This document shows, piece after piece, positions 11,504 to 20,501 of a stretch of DNA of 52,968 nucleotides. The stretch covers positions 1-52,968 of the forward strand of contig NZ_JAESWC010000019.1 in the NCBI RefSeq assembly GCF_016765585.1. Reading direction: 5' to 3'. This stretch comes from Clostridium rhizosphaerae. GTDB lineage: Bacteria; Bacillota; Clostridia; Clostridiales; Clostridiaceae. The stretch's first letter is position 1. Every line of letters begins with the position of its first letter. Position numbers and translations under genes: made by a program. The notes beneath the pieces were generated by a model. The model searched no databases, was not told the origin of the DNA, and saw nothing but the letters and a program-made list of their open reading frames with translations.

Positions 11504-12187
11504 TTGAATTTCATAAACGTAGGACTAACAAAGTTTTTTGAATTTATTCAAAGCTTAATTAAGCTTATAGGGGTAACTAATCCAAGTGCATATTACGGAT
11601 TATCTATAATACTTTTTACAATAATTATTAGATTAATTTTATTACCATTAAATTTAAAGCAGATGAAATCTCAAGCTGCTATGCAGCAGGTTCAGCCAGA
11701 GGTTAAAAAATTACAAGAAAAATATAAAAATGATCCGCAAAAATCTCAACAGGAAATGATGAAGCTATATAAAGAAAAGGGTGTAAATCCAATGGGTGGA
11801 TGTTTACCACTTATAATTCAGCTTCCAATACTTTGGGCTTTATATTATGTATTTAGAACTATGCAGCCTTTAGATCCTGTTACGGGACAGCACATTACTG
11901 TATCTTTCTTATGGATAAAAAATTTATTTGCACCTGATCAGCTTAAAATATTACCTATATTAGCAGGAATAACTACATATTTATCATCCGTTATTATGCC
12001 TGTTCAAATGGATCCTGCTCAAGCTAAACAAATGGGAACTATGAATATTGGTATGTCTGTAATGATGCTGTTTATGGCATGGAACTTTACAGCTGCATTG
12101 GTTGTTTACTGGGTAACTAATAGTTTAATTCAAATTGGTCAGAATTTACTTGTAAGAAAGATACATGCAAAAAAGGAAGAGGCTTAA
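11504..12187 (+). CDS. yidC: Membrane insertase YidC/SpoIIIJ
   Basis: Oxa1/YidC insertase, 227 residues with five predicted membrane helices in the Gram-positive short form. It has the conserved cytoplasmic loop after the first helix (LNLKQMKSQAAMQQVQPEVK), the GVNPMGGCLPLIIQLPI helix and the C-terminal YWVTNSLIQIGQN. The TTG start at 11504 is supported by AAGGAGG 8 bases upstream. No N-terminal lipobox cysteine is seen, unlike B. subtilis SpoIIIJ. It is adjacent to jag, its usual partner gene. Confidence 0.96.
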   Translation: MNFINVGLTKFFEFIQSLIKLIGVTNPSAYYGLSIILFTIIIRLILLPLNLKQMKSQAAMQQVQPEVKKLQEKYKNDPQKSQQEMMKLYKEKGVNPMGGCLPLIIQLPILWALYYVFRTMQPLDPVTGQHITVSFLWIKNLFAPDQLKILPILAGITTYLSSVIMPVQMDPAQAKQMGTMNIGMSVMMLFMAWNFTAALVVYWVTNSLIQIGQNLLVRKIHAKKEEA

Positions 12188-12224
12188 TATTTCTAATTAA
12201 AGTAGGAAGGTGGGTGTCTTTGGT

Positions 12225-12851
12225 ATGAAAGTTATAGAGATGACTGGTAAAACTGTTGATGATGCAATAAAAAATGCTTTAAATGAGCTAAAAGTAACAG
12301 AGGATAAAATAGAGGTAGAAGTTTTAGAAGAAGGTAGTAAAGGCTTATTTAAATTGATAGGAGCTAAACCAGCCAGAATAAAAGTTAAGGTTAAAAGAGA
12401 TTATATATATGAGGCTAAGACCTTTTTAAGAGATATTTTAGATAATATGGGAATAACAGCTGAGATTAAAATTAAAGAAGAAACTGACACTATTAAAATA
12501 TCTTTAACAGGACCTGATATGGGTATACTTATTGGATACAGAGGCGAAACCTTAGATTCACTTCAATACTTGGTTAGTTTGGTTGTGAATAAAGGACATG
12601 AAACAGCTTATAAGAGAGTTGTTTTAGATACTGAAAATTATAGATTAAAAAGAGAAGAAACTCTAAAAAGACTTGCCTTTAAGGTAGCAGGTACTGTTAG
12701 AAGAACCGGAAAAATTATTAAGCTTGAACCTATGAATCCATACGAAAGAAGAATAATTCATTCCGCTCTACAGGATGATCGATATGTTCAGACCTTTAGT
12801 GAGGGAGAAGAGCCCTATAGAAGAGTTGTTGTTGATTTGAAGAAAGCCTAA
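12225..12851 (+). CDS. jag: Jag/KhpB RNA-binding protein
   Basis: SpoIIIJ-associated protein with an N-terminal Jag domain ([19 protein letters not shown]), a KH domain containing [14 protein letters not shown], and a C-terminal R3H domain ([15 protein letters not shown]...YRRVVV). Family members bind RNA and affect cell wall synthesis and division. The ATG at 12225 is preferred over an upstream GTG at 12210 that lies inside the purine-rich ribosome binding site. The protein has 208 residues. Its stop codon lies in the loop of the following terminator. Confidence 0.95.
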   Translation: MKVIEMTGKTVDDAIKNALNELKVTEDKIEVEVLEEGSKGLFKLIGAKPARIKVKVKRDYIYEAKTFLRDILDNMGITAEIKIKEETDTIKISLTGPDMGILIGYRGETLDSLQYLVSLVVNKGHETAYKRVVLDTENYRLKREETLKRLAFKVAGTVRRTGKIIKLEPMNPYERRIIHSALQDDRYVQTFSEGEEPYRRVVVDLKKA

Positions 12852-12864
12852 GGGCTTTCTTTTT
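12841..12864 (+). terminator. Terminator overlapping the jag stop codon
   Basis: AGAAAGCC (12841-12848) pairs with GGCTTTCT (12853-12860), with a 4-base loop holding the jag TAA, then a T run. Stop codon and terminator are fused, so termination would depend on ribosome release. Confidence 0.8.
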
Positions 12865-12892
12865 AATTTTATGCTCAAGGAGGCAAAAACAA

Positions 12893-14272
12893 ATGAAGGA
12901 ATTTGAAACAATTGCCGCAGTAGCTACAAGTTTAGGAGAAGGCGGTATTGCCATAATAAGAATTTCGGGAAAAGATGCATTAAAAAGTGTTGCAAATATA
13001 TTTAAAGGAAAAAACAGCAGAGATTTAAATGACATCAAGAGCTATACCATGAGATATGGCCATATCATAGATAAAGAAAATAACGAGATTATTGACGAAG
13101 TTATAGTAAGTTTCATGAAGGGACCTAAAAGTTTTACAGCAGAGGATACGGTAGAAATTAACTGTCACGGTGGTGTTATTGCTACAAATAGAGTTTTGGA
13201 AGAAGTTATAAAGCAGGGTGTAAGACTTGCGGAGCCTGGTGAATTTACAAAAAGAGCATTTCTAAATGGAAGAATTGATTTAAGCCAGGCAGAGGCCGTT
13301 ATAGATATAATAAGAGCAAAGACAGAACTTAGTATGAAATCTGCCTTGGCTCAGTCTGAGGGCAGGATTTCCCGGGAAATCAAGGCTTTAAGACATAAAT
13401 TGTTAGGAATAATTGCTCATATTGAAGCTACAGTAGACTTTCCAGAAGATGATTTAGAGGAAACTACATCAGAAATAACTGGTTCACAGTTGAGAAGTGT
13501 ACTAGAAGAAATTGATAAACTATTAAGTTCAGCTGATGAGGGTAAAATATTAAGAGAGGGACTTGATACGGTAATTGTAGGGAAACCAAATGTAGGAAAG
13601 TCATCGTTATTAAATGCACTTCTTATGGAAAAGAGAGCAATAGTTACTGAGGTGCCAGGTACAACTAGAGATGTAATCGAGGAATTTATAAGTTTAGACG
13701 GTGTACCAGTTAAAATTATTGATACTGCAGGAATAAGAGATACTGAAGATATAGTGGAAAAAATTGGTGTTGAAAAATCTAAAGAAAAAATTAATTATGC
13801 AGACTTAATTATTCTAATGCTTGATTTGAGCAGAGAGTTAGATAGTGAAGATTTGGAGATAATTAACTATATTAGAGATAAGAAATATATAGTACTTTTA
13901 AATAAAAGCGATTTACCTAATAAATTAGATAAAAATATGTTAAAAGATTTAAACTTTCAGTATATAATGGAGATATCCGCTGTAACAGGTGAAGGTATTG
14001 AGAAGTTAAAAGAAGCTATTAAAAAGCTTTTCTTTAATGGAGAGATAACTTCAAAGGATGCAGTTATTACAAATGCGAGACATAAGCAGGCTTTAATTCA
14101 TGCAAGACAAAACTGCAGAGCAGCAGTTGAAGCTTTAAAAAATACCTTTGCAATAGACTTAGCTTCAATAGATCTTAGAAATGCTTGGATGAATCTTGGG
14201 GAGATTACAGGAGAAACCTTGGAGGAAGATATCATAGATAAAATATTTTCGGAGTTTTGTATTGGAAAATAA
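12893..14272 (+). CDS. mnmE: tRNA modification GTPase MnmE
   Basis: Partner of MnmG in installing the carboxymethylaminomethyl group at U34 of certain tRNAs. It has an N-terminal folate-binding domain ([20 protein letters not shown]), a helical domain with the G domain inserted (G1 GKPNVGKSS near 229-237, G2 TTRD, G3 DTAG, G4 NKSD) and the C-terminal FCIGK with the essential cysteine. Length is 459 residues. AAGGAGG precedes the ATG. The coding sequence contains a perfect Noc-binding palindrome at 13367-13380. Confidence 0.98.
   Translation: MKEFETIAAVATSLGEGGIAIIRISGKDALKSVANIFKGKNSRDLNDIKSYTMRYGHIIDKENNEIIDEVIVSFMKGPKSFTAEDTVEINCHGGVIATNRVLEEVIKQGVRLAEPGEFTKRAFLNGRIDLSQAEAVIDIIRAKTELSMKSALAQSEGRISREIKALRHKLLGIIAHIEATVDFPEDDLEETTSEITGSQLRSVLEEIDKLLSSADEGKILREGLDTVIVGKPNVGKSSLLNALLMEKRAIVTEVPGTTRDVIEEFISLDGVPVKIIDTAGIRDTEDIVEKIGVEKSKEKINYADLIILMLDLSRELDSEDLEIINYIRDKKYIVLLNKSDLPNKLDKNMLKDLNFQYIMEISAVTGEGIEKLKEAIKKLFFNGEITSKDAVITNARHKQALIHARQNCRAAVEALKNTFAIDLASIDLRNAWMNLGEITGETLEEDIIDKIFSEFCIGK
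13367..13380. promoter_or_regulatory. Noc-binding site (NBS) within mnmE
   Basis: ATTTCCCGGGAAAT is an exact match to the palindromic Noc-binding sequence known from B. subtilis. It sits in frame in mnmE, spanning the codons for an R-I-S-R-E-I stretch. It is the only perfect copy I found in the window, and noc itself is 3.8 kb downstream. Confidence 0.85.
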
Positions 14273-14284
14273 TCAGTGGTTAAA

Positions 14285-14458
14285 AAGGAGGTAAAAGGTC
14301 TAAATGACCTTTTACGGGTAGTTTGCGAGTGGGAACGAGCATTTTAAACTACCCAGTGTTTCGAGTGAAAGGAGGTTGAAGTCCTAAATGGACTTCAACG
14401 GGTAATCTGCGAGTGACAACGAGCGCTCTAGATTACCCAGTGTTTCGAGTGAAAGGAG
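14285..14458 (+). repeat. Two-hairpin repeat array, 2 units, 5' of mnmG
   Basis: Two tandem units. Each has GGAGG, hairpin I (TAAAAGGTC/GACCTTTTA at 14292-14314; TTGAAGTCC/GGACTTCAA at 14376-14398) around a TAAAT loop, hairpin II (GGGTAGTTT/AAACTACCC; GGGTAATCT/AGATTACCC) and the tail AGTGTTTCGAGTGAAAGGAG. The two units differ in both stems but keep pairing. The last GGAG serves as the ribosome binding site of mnmG. Confidence 0.9.
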
Positions 14459-14463
14459 AAATA

Positions 14464-16365
14464 ATGAAATATATAGCAGAAGAATTTGATGTTATAGTTA
14501 TAGGCGGCGGTCATGCTGGCTGTGAAGCAGGACTTGCGGCAGCTAGAATGGGATGTAAGACTTTAGTTCTAGCAATGAACTTAGACAGTGTAGCTTTAAT
14601 GCCATGTAATCCTAATATTGGTGGAACTTCTAAGGGACACTTGGTTAGAGAAATTGATGCTTTAGGCGGTGAAATGGGTATAAATATTGACCATAGTTAT
14701 CTCCAGTCTAGAATGTTAAATACCTCTAAGGGACCAGCTGTTCATTCCTTAAGAGTGCAGGCTGATAAAAGAAAATATCAGGCAAGAATGAAGCATGTAT
14801 TAGAGATACAACCAAATTTGTATTTAAGACAGCTTGAGGCTATTGATATAGATGTAGAAGATGGAATTGTTAAGGGAGTACAAACTAAAAATGGGGCATA
14901 TTTTCCTACAAAAACAATAATTTTAGCAACAGGAACTTATTTAAAAGGTAGAGTAATAATTGGGGATGTAAATTACAGTAGCGGACCAAATGGTCTTTTC
15001 CCCGCAAATGATTTATCAGAATCCTTAGTTCGCTTAGGTATAAGCTTAAGGAGATTTAAAACTGGTACTCCGGTCAGAGTTAATAGAAGATCTATAGACT
15101 TTTCAAAAATGATTGAGCAGCCAGGAGATGATAGGGTAGTTCCATTTTCATTTTTAAATGAAAATATTGAAAGAGAACAAATGTCATGCTATTTAACTTA
15201 TACAAATGATGAAACTCATAATGTAATAAGAGAAAATATACACCGTTCTCCAATGTATAATGGCGAGATTGAGGGAGTTGGACCAAGATATTGTCCATCT
15301 ATAGAAGATAAGGTTATGAGATTTCCTCAAAAAACTCAACACCAGGTATTTATTGAGCCAGAGGGTGAAGATACAGAAGAACTATATGTTCAGGGGATGT
15401 CTACATCATTACCTGAAGATGTACAGCTTAAAATGCTTAGAACAATAGTTGGACTTGAAAATGTAGAAATAATGAGAACAGGATATGCAATAGAATATGA
15501 TTGTTTAGATCCTATGCAGCTTAAAACAACTCTTGAACTTAAAAATATAGAGGGATTATTCAGCTGTGGACAAATGAATGGAAGTTCAGGATATGAAGAA
15601 GCAGCTGCACAAGGTATTGTTGCGGGAATAAATGCAGCACTTAAGGTGAAAAATCAAGATCCTTTAATATTAAGCAGAAGTGATGCTTATATTGGCGTAT
15701 TGATTGATGACTTAGTTACTAAGGGAACTGTAGAACCATATAGAATGATGACTTCACGCTCTGAATATAGACTTTTACTAAGACAGGATAATGCAGACCT
15801 AAGGCTTACAGAAATGGGCTATAGAGTTGGACTTGTAACTGAAAAAAGATATAAAAGTTACTTGGAAAGAAAAAAAGCCATAGAAGATGAGCTTGAAAGA
15901 ATTAAAAACCTTCAAATAACTAATAAAAAGGAAATAAATGAATTCTTACTCTCAATTAATTCTGCAGAACTTAAAAAACCTGTAAGCTTATATGAATTAA
16001 TTAAGAGACCGGAATTAGATTACTTTTTAGTGGAACCTTTAGATAATGAAAGACCTTATTTAAGAAGTGATATTCGTGAGCAGGTAAATATAATAGCTAA
16101 ATATGAAGGGTATATTGAAAAACAGCTTGACCAGGTAGAACAGTTTAAGAAGTTTGAAAAGAAACTTTTGCCAGGTGATATTAATTATGATAATGTTTAT
16201 GGTTTAAGGACTGAAGCTAGGCAAAAGCTAAAGCAAATACTACCTATTAGTATAGGGCAAGCATCTAGAATTTCTGGTGTATCTCCAGCAGATATTTCTG
16301 TGTTACTTATATATCTTGAGCAAGGATATGCAAAGCAAAATGTGAAGGATGGAGAAGTGAAATAA
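14464..16365 (+). CDS. mnmG: tRNA uridine-5-carboxymethylaminomethyl enzyme MnmG
   Basis: FAD-dependent partner of MnmE. The Rossmann FAD motif is [21 protein letters not shown] near the N-terminus, followed by the family signatures [22 protein letters not shown] and [11 protein letters not shown]. The C-terminal helical domain binds MnmE. The ATG at 14464 ([12 protein letters not shown], 633 residues) has GGAG just upstream. The longer open frame from 14413 only translates the repeat element (ending in FRVKGEI) and is not genuine. It overlaps rsmG by one base (TAATG). Confidence 0.98.
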   Translation: MKYIAEEFDVIVIGGGHAGCEAGLAAARMGCKTLVLAMNLDSVALMPCNPNIGGTSKGHLVREIDALGGEMGINIDHSYLQSRMLNTSKGPAVHSLRVQADKRKYQARMKHVLEIQPNLYLRQLEAIDIDVEDGIVKGVQTKNGAYFPTKTIILATGTYLKGRVIIGDVNYSSGPNGLFPANDLSESLVRLGISLRRFKTGTPVRVNRRSIDFSKMIEQPGDDRVVPFSFLNENIEREQMSCYLTYTNDETHNVIRENIHRSPMYNGEIEGVGPRYCPSIEDKVMRFPQKTQHQVFIEPEGEDTEELYVQGMSTSLPEDVQLKMLRTIVGLENVEIMRTGYAIEYDCLDPMQLKTTLELKNIEGLFSCGQMNGSSGYEEAAAQGIVAGINAALKVKNQDPLILSRSDAYIGVLIDDLVTKGTVEPYRMMTSRSEYRLLLRQDNADLRLTEMGYRVGLVTEKRYKSYLERKKAIEDELERIKNLQITNKKEINEFLLSINSAELKKPVSLYELIKRPELDYFLVEPLDNERPYLRSDIREQVNIIAKYEGYIEKQLDQVEQFKKFEKKLLPGDINYDNVYGLRTEARQKLKQILPISIGQASRISGVSPADISVLLIYLEQGYAKQNVKDGEVK

Positions 16366-17084
16366 TGAAGTTCTTTGAATTATTAAATAAGGCTTGTGCA
16401 AATGAAGGTCTTGAATTTGATGAAGATAAGTATAATAAGTTAATGCAGTATAAGGATCTTGTAATTGAGTGGAATGAAAAGATAAATCTTACTGCCATAA
16501 CTGAAGAAGAAGAATTTATAAAAAAGCATTTTATAGATTCAATTAAGGTATTTAGATCTTCAGAACTTAAAAATTCTAAAAAAATTATTGATATAGGCAC
16601 TGGTGCAGGATTCCCAGGAATACCTATAAAAATAATAAATCCTGATATTGAAGTTGTTTTATTAGATTCATTAAATAAAAGGGTTAACTTTTTAAATGAG
16701 GTAATAAACAAGCTGCAATTAAAGGGTGTCACTGCTATACATGGAAGAGCAGAAGATTTTGCACGGGAGAAAAAATATAGAGAAGCTTTTGATACAGCAG
16801 TTTCAAGAGCGGTTGCTAATATGGCTGTATTAAGTGAATTATGTATACCTTATGTAAAAGTAAACGGTCATTTTATAGCATTGAAAGGTCCTGCGGTTGA
16901 TGAAGAAATAAAAGAAGGTCTAAAAGCTGTTACAACGTTGGGTGGTGTAGTTGAAAAGGTTATTGAAGTTGAGGTTGAAAATACTGACTTAAATCATAAC
17001 TTAGTAGTAGTAAAAAAGGTAAAAGAAACACCTAAGGTTTATCCTCGAAAAGCTGGAACAGCTTCAAAAAAGCCTATAAAATAA
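16365..17084 (+). CDS. rsmG: 16S rRNA (guanine527-N7)-methyltransferase RsmG
   Basis: SAM-dependent methyltransferase that modifies G527 in the 530 loop of 16S rRNA. The SAM-binding motif is [17 protein letters not shown], with [13 protein letters not shown] following and the catalytic-region SRAVA motif later. 239 residues, typical. The start codon shares a base with the mnmG stop, so the two are translationally coupled. It is the last gene of the mnmE-mnmG-rsmG run before noc. Confidence 0.97.
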   Translation: MKFFELLNKACANEGLEFDEDKYNKLMQYKDLVIEWNEKINLTAITEEEEFIKKHFIDSIKVFRSSELKNSKKIIDIGTGAGFPGIPIKIINPDIEVVLLDSLNKRVNFLNEVINKLQLKGVTAIHGRAEDFAREKKYREAFDTAVSRAVANMAVLSELCIPYVKVNGHFIALKGPAVDEEIKEGLKAVTTLGGVVEKVIEVEVENTDLNHNLVVVKKVKETPKVYPRKAGTASKKPIK

Positions 17085-17192
17085 ATTTAGTGTAGTAATT
17101 TGTCATACGAAATTTAGACAATAAAAGAAGGATTTTAAAGAATAATACAGAATTTGTTAATATAAGGAAAACTTAAGAGGGATGAGGGTACT

Positions 17193-17972
17193 ATGGAAAA
17201 GAATATTTGTTATATATCTCCGGACTTAATTTCACCAAATATTTATCAACCAAGAAAACACTTTAATGAGGAAACAATTGATGAATTAGCTCAATCAATT
17301 AAAGTTTATGGTATCATACAACCACTTTCGGTTAGAAAATTAAGCACTGACAGATATGAGTTGGTTGCAGGAGAGAGAAGACTAAGAGCTGCAAAAAAAT
17401 TGGGGCTTTCTGAAGTACCCGCTATTTTGATTGATATTACAGATAAAGATTCAGCAGCAATAGCTCTTCTTGAAAATTTACAAAGAGAAGACTTGAATTT
17501 TATTGAAGAGGCGGAAGCTTATTATAATTTAATAAAAGATCATTCATATACACAGGAGCAATTAGCAGAAGTTATTGGCAAAAAGCAATCAACTATAGCT
17601 AATAAGATTAGATTATTAAAATTAGATAGTGAGATTAGAAATACATTATTAGAAAATAAACTTACTGAACGTCATGCTCGAGCTTTATTAAAGCTTCCAA
17701 CTCCAGAACTTCAAAAGAAAATCTTAAGTATAGTAATAAGTAAAGGTTTGAATGTAAAAAAGACTGAAGAGATTATTGAAAAGGAGTTATTAAGAATAAC
17801 TCATCAAGAAGTTGCTGCAGATGGGAAAAAAAGAATTAAAGGTGTATTTTCACCTAAGGTATATATAAATACTGTAAGACAGGTTTTTGATAAATATGGA
17901 ATTGAGGCGCAATATGCCTCTAAGGATTTAGAGGATTGTATTGAAATAACTGTTAAAATTCCTAAAAAGTAA
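17193..17972 (+). CDS. noc: Nucleoid occlusion protein Noc
   Basis: A ParB-family CTPase that binds NBS sites and blocks septum assembly over the nucleoid. CTP-binding boxes GERR (60-63) and ENLQRED (94-100) are present. The recognition-helix segment KKQSTIANKIRLL (about 131-142) has the QS..ANK pattern of Noc, not the SR..VTN pattern of ParB (compare the gene at 18885). 259 residues. The N-terminus (MEKNICYISPDLI) runs almost straight into the ParB core and lacks an evident amphipathic membrane helix like that of B. subtilis Noc. A parS site and terminator follow directly. Confidence 0.9.
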   Translation: MEKNICYISPDLISPNIYQPRKHFNEETIDELAQSIKVYGIIQPLSVRKLSTDRYELVAGERRLRAAKKLGLSEVPAILIDITDKDSAAIALLENLQREDLNFIEEAEAYYNLIKDHSYTQEQLAEVIGKKQSTIANKIRLLKLDSEIRNTLLENKLTERHARALLKLPTPELQKKILSIVISKGLNVKKTEEIIEKELLRITHQEVAADGKKRIKGVFSPKVYINTVRQVFDKYGIEAQYASKDLEDCIEITVKIPKK

Positions 17973-17974
17973 AA

Positions 17975-17990
17975 TGTTTCACGTGAAACA
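17975..17990. promoter_or_regulatory. parS site
   Basis: TGTTTCACGTGAAACA is the perfect 16-base parS palindrome, starting 2 bases after the noc stop. It is the nucleation site for ParB loading, which positions and condenses the origin region. Its last two bases form the first two of the following terminator stem. Confidence 0.97.
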
Positions 17991-18023
17991 CTTCAAGTTT
18001 TTAATACTTGAGGTGTTTTTTTT
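17989..18023 (+). terminator. Terminator after noc
   Basis: CACTTCAAGT (17989-17998) pairs with ACTTGAGGTG (18006-18015) with one G-U, then eight T. It overlaps the parS site by two bases and separates noc from soj-parB. Confidence 0.9.
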
Positions 18024-18110
18024 ATATAAACTCTTTTATATTTCTAATTTAAATTATATAATGTTATTGTGACTTTTAAAGTTTAATCAAAAGAATATGG
18101 AGGGGTGAGT

Positions 18111-18878
18111 TTGAAGACAATTTGTGTTTTTAATCAAAAAGGTGGAGTTGGCAAGACTACTACAAATATAAACTTATGTGCTTATCTTGCAATGGAAGGT
18201 TATAAGATTTTAGCTATAGATATGGATCCACAGGGGAATACAACTAGCGGGTTAGGATTTGATAAAAGAAAGATTGAGATGTCAATTTATGATGTGTTGA
18301 CTTCAGATGTTTCTTTAAAGGATGTAATAAAAGAATGTCAGGTTGTTAATAACTTCTATATTGCTCCTTCGACAATGGAACTGGCTGGAGCTGAAGTAGA
18401 ATTAATCAGTAAGGATAAAAGGGAAACAATCTTAAAAGATAAATTAAATGAAATAAAAGATGATTATGATTTTGTCTTTATAGATTGTCCGCCATCGTTG
18501 GGTTTTCTAACAATAAATGCTCTTTGTGCCTCTGACTCAGTGTTCATTCCTATTCAATGTGAATTTTATGCTCTTGAAGGTGTAGGACAGCTTATCAATA
18601 CAGTTCAGTTAGTTAAAAAGTCTTTAAATAAGAATCTTGATATTGAAGGCGTTATACTAACAATGTATGATGGAAGAACCAACTTATCTAATGAAGTTGT
18701 ATCAGAAGTAAAAAAATACTTTAAGGATAAAGTTTATGAAACAACAATACCTAGAAATATTAGGTTAGCTGAATGTCCAAGCTTTGGATTACCAATTATG
18801 CTTTATGACGATAAATGTAAGGGCGCAGAATCCTATGAAAGTTTAGCAAAAGAATTTTTAAAACATCAAAAGGAGTGA
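18111..18878 (+). CDS. soj: ParA-family ATPase Soj
   Basis: Walker-type ATPase that works with ParB-parS in origin segregation and, in B. subtilis, controls DnaA activity. The deviant Walker A is KGGVGKTT (residues 10-17), with IDMDPQGN and FIDCPPSLG following. I take TTG at 18111 as the start because GGAGGGG at 18099-18105 is 5 bases away. The GTG at 18105 would overlap that ribosome binding site. That gives 255 residues. It forms an operon with parB, with a 6-base gap and the parB ribosome binding site at the end of soj. Confidence 0.95.
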   Translation: MKTICVFNQKGGVGKTTTNINLCAYLAMEGYKILAIDMDPQGNTTSGLGFDKRKIEMSIYDVLTSDVSLKDVIKECQVVNNFYIAPSTMELAGAEVELISKDKRETILKDKLNEIKDDYDFVFIDCPPSLGFLTINALCASDSVFIPIQCEFYALEGVGQLINTVQLVKKSLNKNLDIEGVILTMYDGRTNLSNEVVSEVKKYFKDKVYETTIPRNIRLAECPSFGLPIMLYDDKCKGAESYESLAKEFLKHQKE

Positions 18879-18884
18879 TAAAAC

Positions 18885-19727
18885 TTGAATAAGAAGTTTG
18901 GATTAGGCAAGGGTTTAGGTGCATTAATTCCTGAAGAAGAAATAACTTCAGAGAATAATGAAATTTTAAAAGTTTCTATGAATTTAATTAAAGCCAATGA
19001 AAATCAGCCAAGAAAGACTTTTGATGAAGAAAAAATTGAAAATTTATCTGAGTCAATAAAGGAACACGGAGTAGTTCAGCCAATAGTATTAAGAAAAGAA
19101 AATGATACATTTGTTATTGTAGCTGGAGAAAGAAGATGGAGAGCATCAAAACTTGCTGGTCTAAAGGAAATACCTGCAGTTGTCATGGATCTTACAGATA
19201 AACAGGTATTAGAAATATCTTTGATAGAGAATATTCAAAGAGAAGATTTAAATCCTATTGAAGAAGCGGCTGCTTATAAAAAATTAATAAATGAATTTGA
19301 GTTTACGCAGGAAGAACTAAGTAAGAGAATAGGTAAATCTAGAACAGCGGTTACTAATTGCCTAAGACTTCTTAACCTTGATTCTAGAGTTCAGGAATAT
19401 TTGATAGATGAAGTAATAAGTGAAGGCCACGGTAGGGCACTTCTTGCTATTGATGACAAGGATGTTCAATATAGAATAGCTCAAACTATAATTGATGAAA
19501 GTTTAAATGTAAGAGATACAGAAAAATTAATTAGAAATCTAGGTAAAGTAAAGGCTGATAAAAAAGAAAACGAACTTAATATTTATTATAATGATATAAA
19601 AGATAAATTAGAAGGGTATTTTGGAACAAAAGTATCATTAGTAAGCAAAAAAAATAAAGGTAAGATTGAAATTGAATATTATTCAGAGGAAGATTTGCAA
19701 AGAATATTGGACATACTGAGTGTATAA
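18885..19727 (+). CDS. parB: Chromosome partitioning protein ParB (Spo0J)
   Basis: CTP-dependent DNA clamp that loads at parS. The N-terminal FGLGKGLGALIP is the Soj-stimulating segment. CTP boxes are GERRWR (81-86) and ENIQRED (115-121), and the parS-reading helix is GKSRTAVTNCLRLL (150-163). The C-terminal dimerisation domain ends in LQRILDILSV. 280 residues. TTG start with AGGAG 9 bases upstream. A second parS follows 3 bases after the stop codon. Confidence 0.97.
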   Translation: MNKKFGLGKGLGALIPEEEITSENNEILKVSMNLIKANENQPRKTFDEEKIENLSESIKEHGVVQPIVLRKENDTFVIVAGERRWRASKLAGLKEIPAVVMDLTDKQVLEISLIENIQREDLNPIEEAAAYKKLINEFEFTQEELSKRIGKSRTAVTNCLRLLNLDSRVQEYLIDEVISEGHGRALLAIDDKDVQYRIAQTIIDESLNVRDTEKLIRNLGKVKADKKENELNIYYNDIKDKLEGYFGTKVSLVSKKNKGKIEIEYYSEEDLQRILDILSV

Positions 19728-19730
19728 AAA

Positions 19731-19746
19731 TGTTTCACGTGAAACA
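19731..19746. promoter_or_regulatory. parS site
   Basis: A second perfect TGTTTCACGTGAAACA, directly after the parB stop, 1.76 kb from the first copy. Confidence 0.97.
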
Positions 19747-19754
19747 TTAAAGCT

Positions 19755-19927
19755 GAAAGGAGGTTGAAGTCCTAAATGGACTTCAACGGGTGACTTATGA
19801 GCGAAGCGAATGTCTTAAGTTACCCAGTGTTTCGAATGAAAGGAGGCTAAAGTCCTAAATGGACTTTAGCGGGTAATCTACGAGCGGAGCGAGTGTCTTA
19901 GATTCCCAGTGTTTCGAATGAAAGGAG
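19755..19927 (+). repeat. Two-hairpin repeat array, 2 units, 5' of the DUF4446 gene
   Basis: Same element as at 14285. Stem I variants are TTGAAGTCC/GGACTTCAA and CTAAAGTCC/GGACTTTAG. Stem II variants are GGGTGACTT/AAGTTACCC (one G-U) and GGGTAATCT/AGATTCCC, the last having lost one base in its 3' arm. Tails read AGTGTTTCGAATGAAAGGAG. The distal GGAG is 11 bases before the next start codon. Confidence 0.88.
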
Positions 19928-19937
19928 AAAAACAATT

Positions 19938-20438
19938 ATGGATAATTTAATTAACTTACTAAAAGAATTTCAACCATACATTATATTAGGAATATCTCTA
20001 ATAGTAATTATTTTAATCATTATTATTATTATATTATTAAAATCTATGAGTAATTTAGAAAAAAGGTATAGAAAGTTTATGAGAGGTGTTAATAATAAAA
20101 ACCTTGAAGAACTTATAGTAGGTTATTTAGACAAAATAGATAAGGTTAAACAAGATTCGGAAAATATAGCAGCTGCTTATAATGAGTTAGATAACAGAAT
20201 TAAAGGATGTATTCAGAAGACTTCTATGGTTAGATTTAGAGCTTTTGATGATGTAGGTAGCGATTTAAGCTTTTCAATTGCTTTATTAGATGATAATAAT
20301 AATGGAGTAATTATAACAGGAATATATGGAAGAAATGAAAGTACAACTTATGCTAAACCAATAGATAAAGGAATCTCAAGGTATGATTTATCTGAAGAAG
20401 AGCAGCAGGTATTAGATGATGCAATAAACAAAGGTTAA
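19938..20438 (+). CDS. DUF4446-family membrane-anchored protein
   Basis: 166 residues with one strong N-terminal membrane helix (about 15-36, almost pure Ile/Leu) and a cytoplasmic domain. A short helical linker leads to the conserved VRFRAFDDVGSDLSFSIALL and GVIITGIYGRNESTTYAKPI segments that mark DUF4446. Genes of this family often follow parB in clostridia. No function is known; the position suggests a link to chromosome or cell-envelope organisation, but that is inference. The translation start is supplied by the repeat element. Confidence 0.8.
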   Translation: MDNLINLLKEFQPYIILGISLIVIILIIIIIILLKSMSNLEKRYRKFMRGVNNKNLEELIVGYLDKIDKVKQDSENIAAAYNELDNRIKGCIQKTSMVRFRAFDDVGSDLSFSIALLDDNNNGVIITGIYGRNESTTYAKPIDKGISRYDLSEEEQQVLDDAINKG

Positions 20439-20455
20439 AAAGCTAATAATTGTAT

Positions 20456-20501
20456 AAAAGACCTCCTTTTTGGGAATATTACCCTAAAAGGAGGTCTTTT
20501 T
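20456..20501 (+). terminator. Terminator hairpin that also buries the next ribosome binding site
   Basis: AAAAGACCTCCTTTT (20456-20470) pairs with AAAAGGAGGTCTTTT (20486-20500), with further GGG/CCC pairing inside. The 3' arm is the AAGGAGG ribosome binding site of the gene at 20502, and the T run abuts its ATG. It can end the soj-parB-DUF4446 transcript, and in any read-through RNA it would occlude translation of the next gene. Confidence 0.85.

Noticed and set aside
14285-14458. Repeat array as tRNA, CRISPR or integron attC
   Set aside because: No cloverleaf or CCA-like end; only 1-3 units per locus with no unique spacers and no cas genes; no integrase and no attC core sites.
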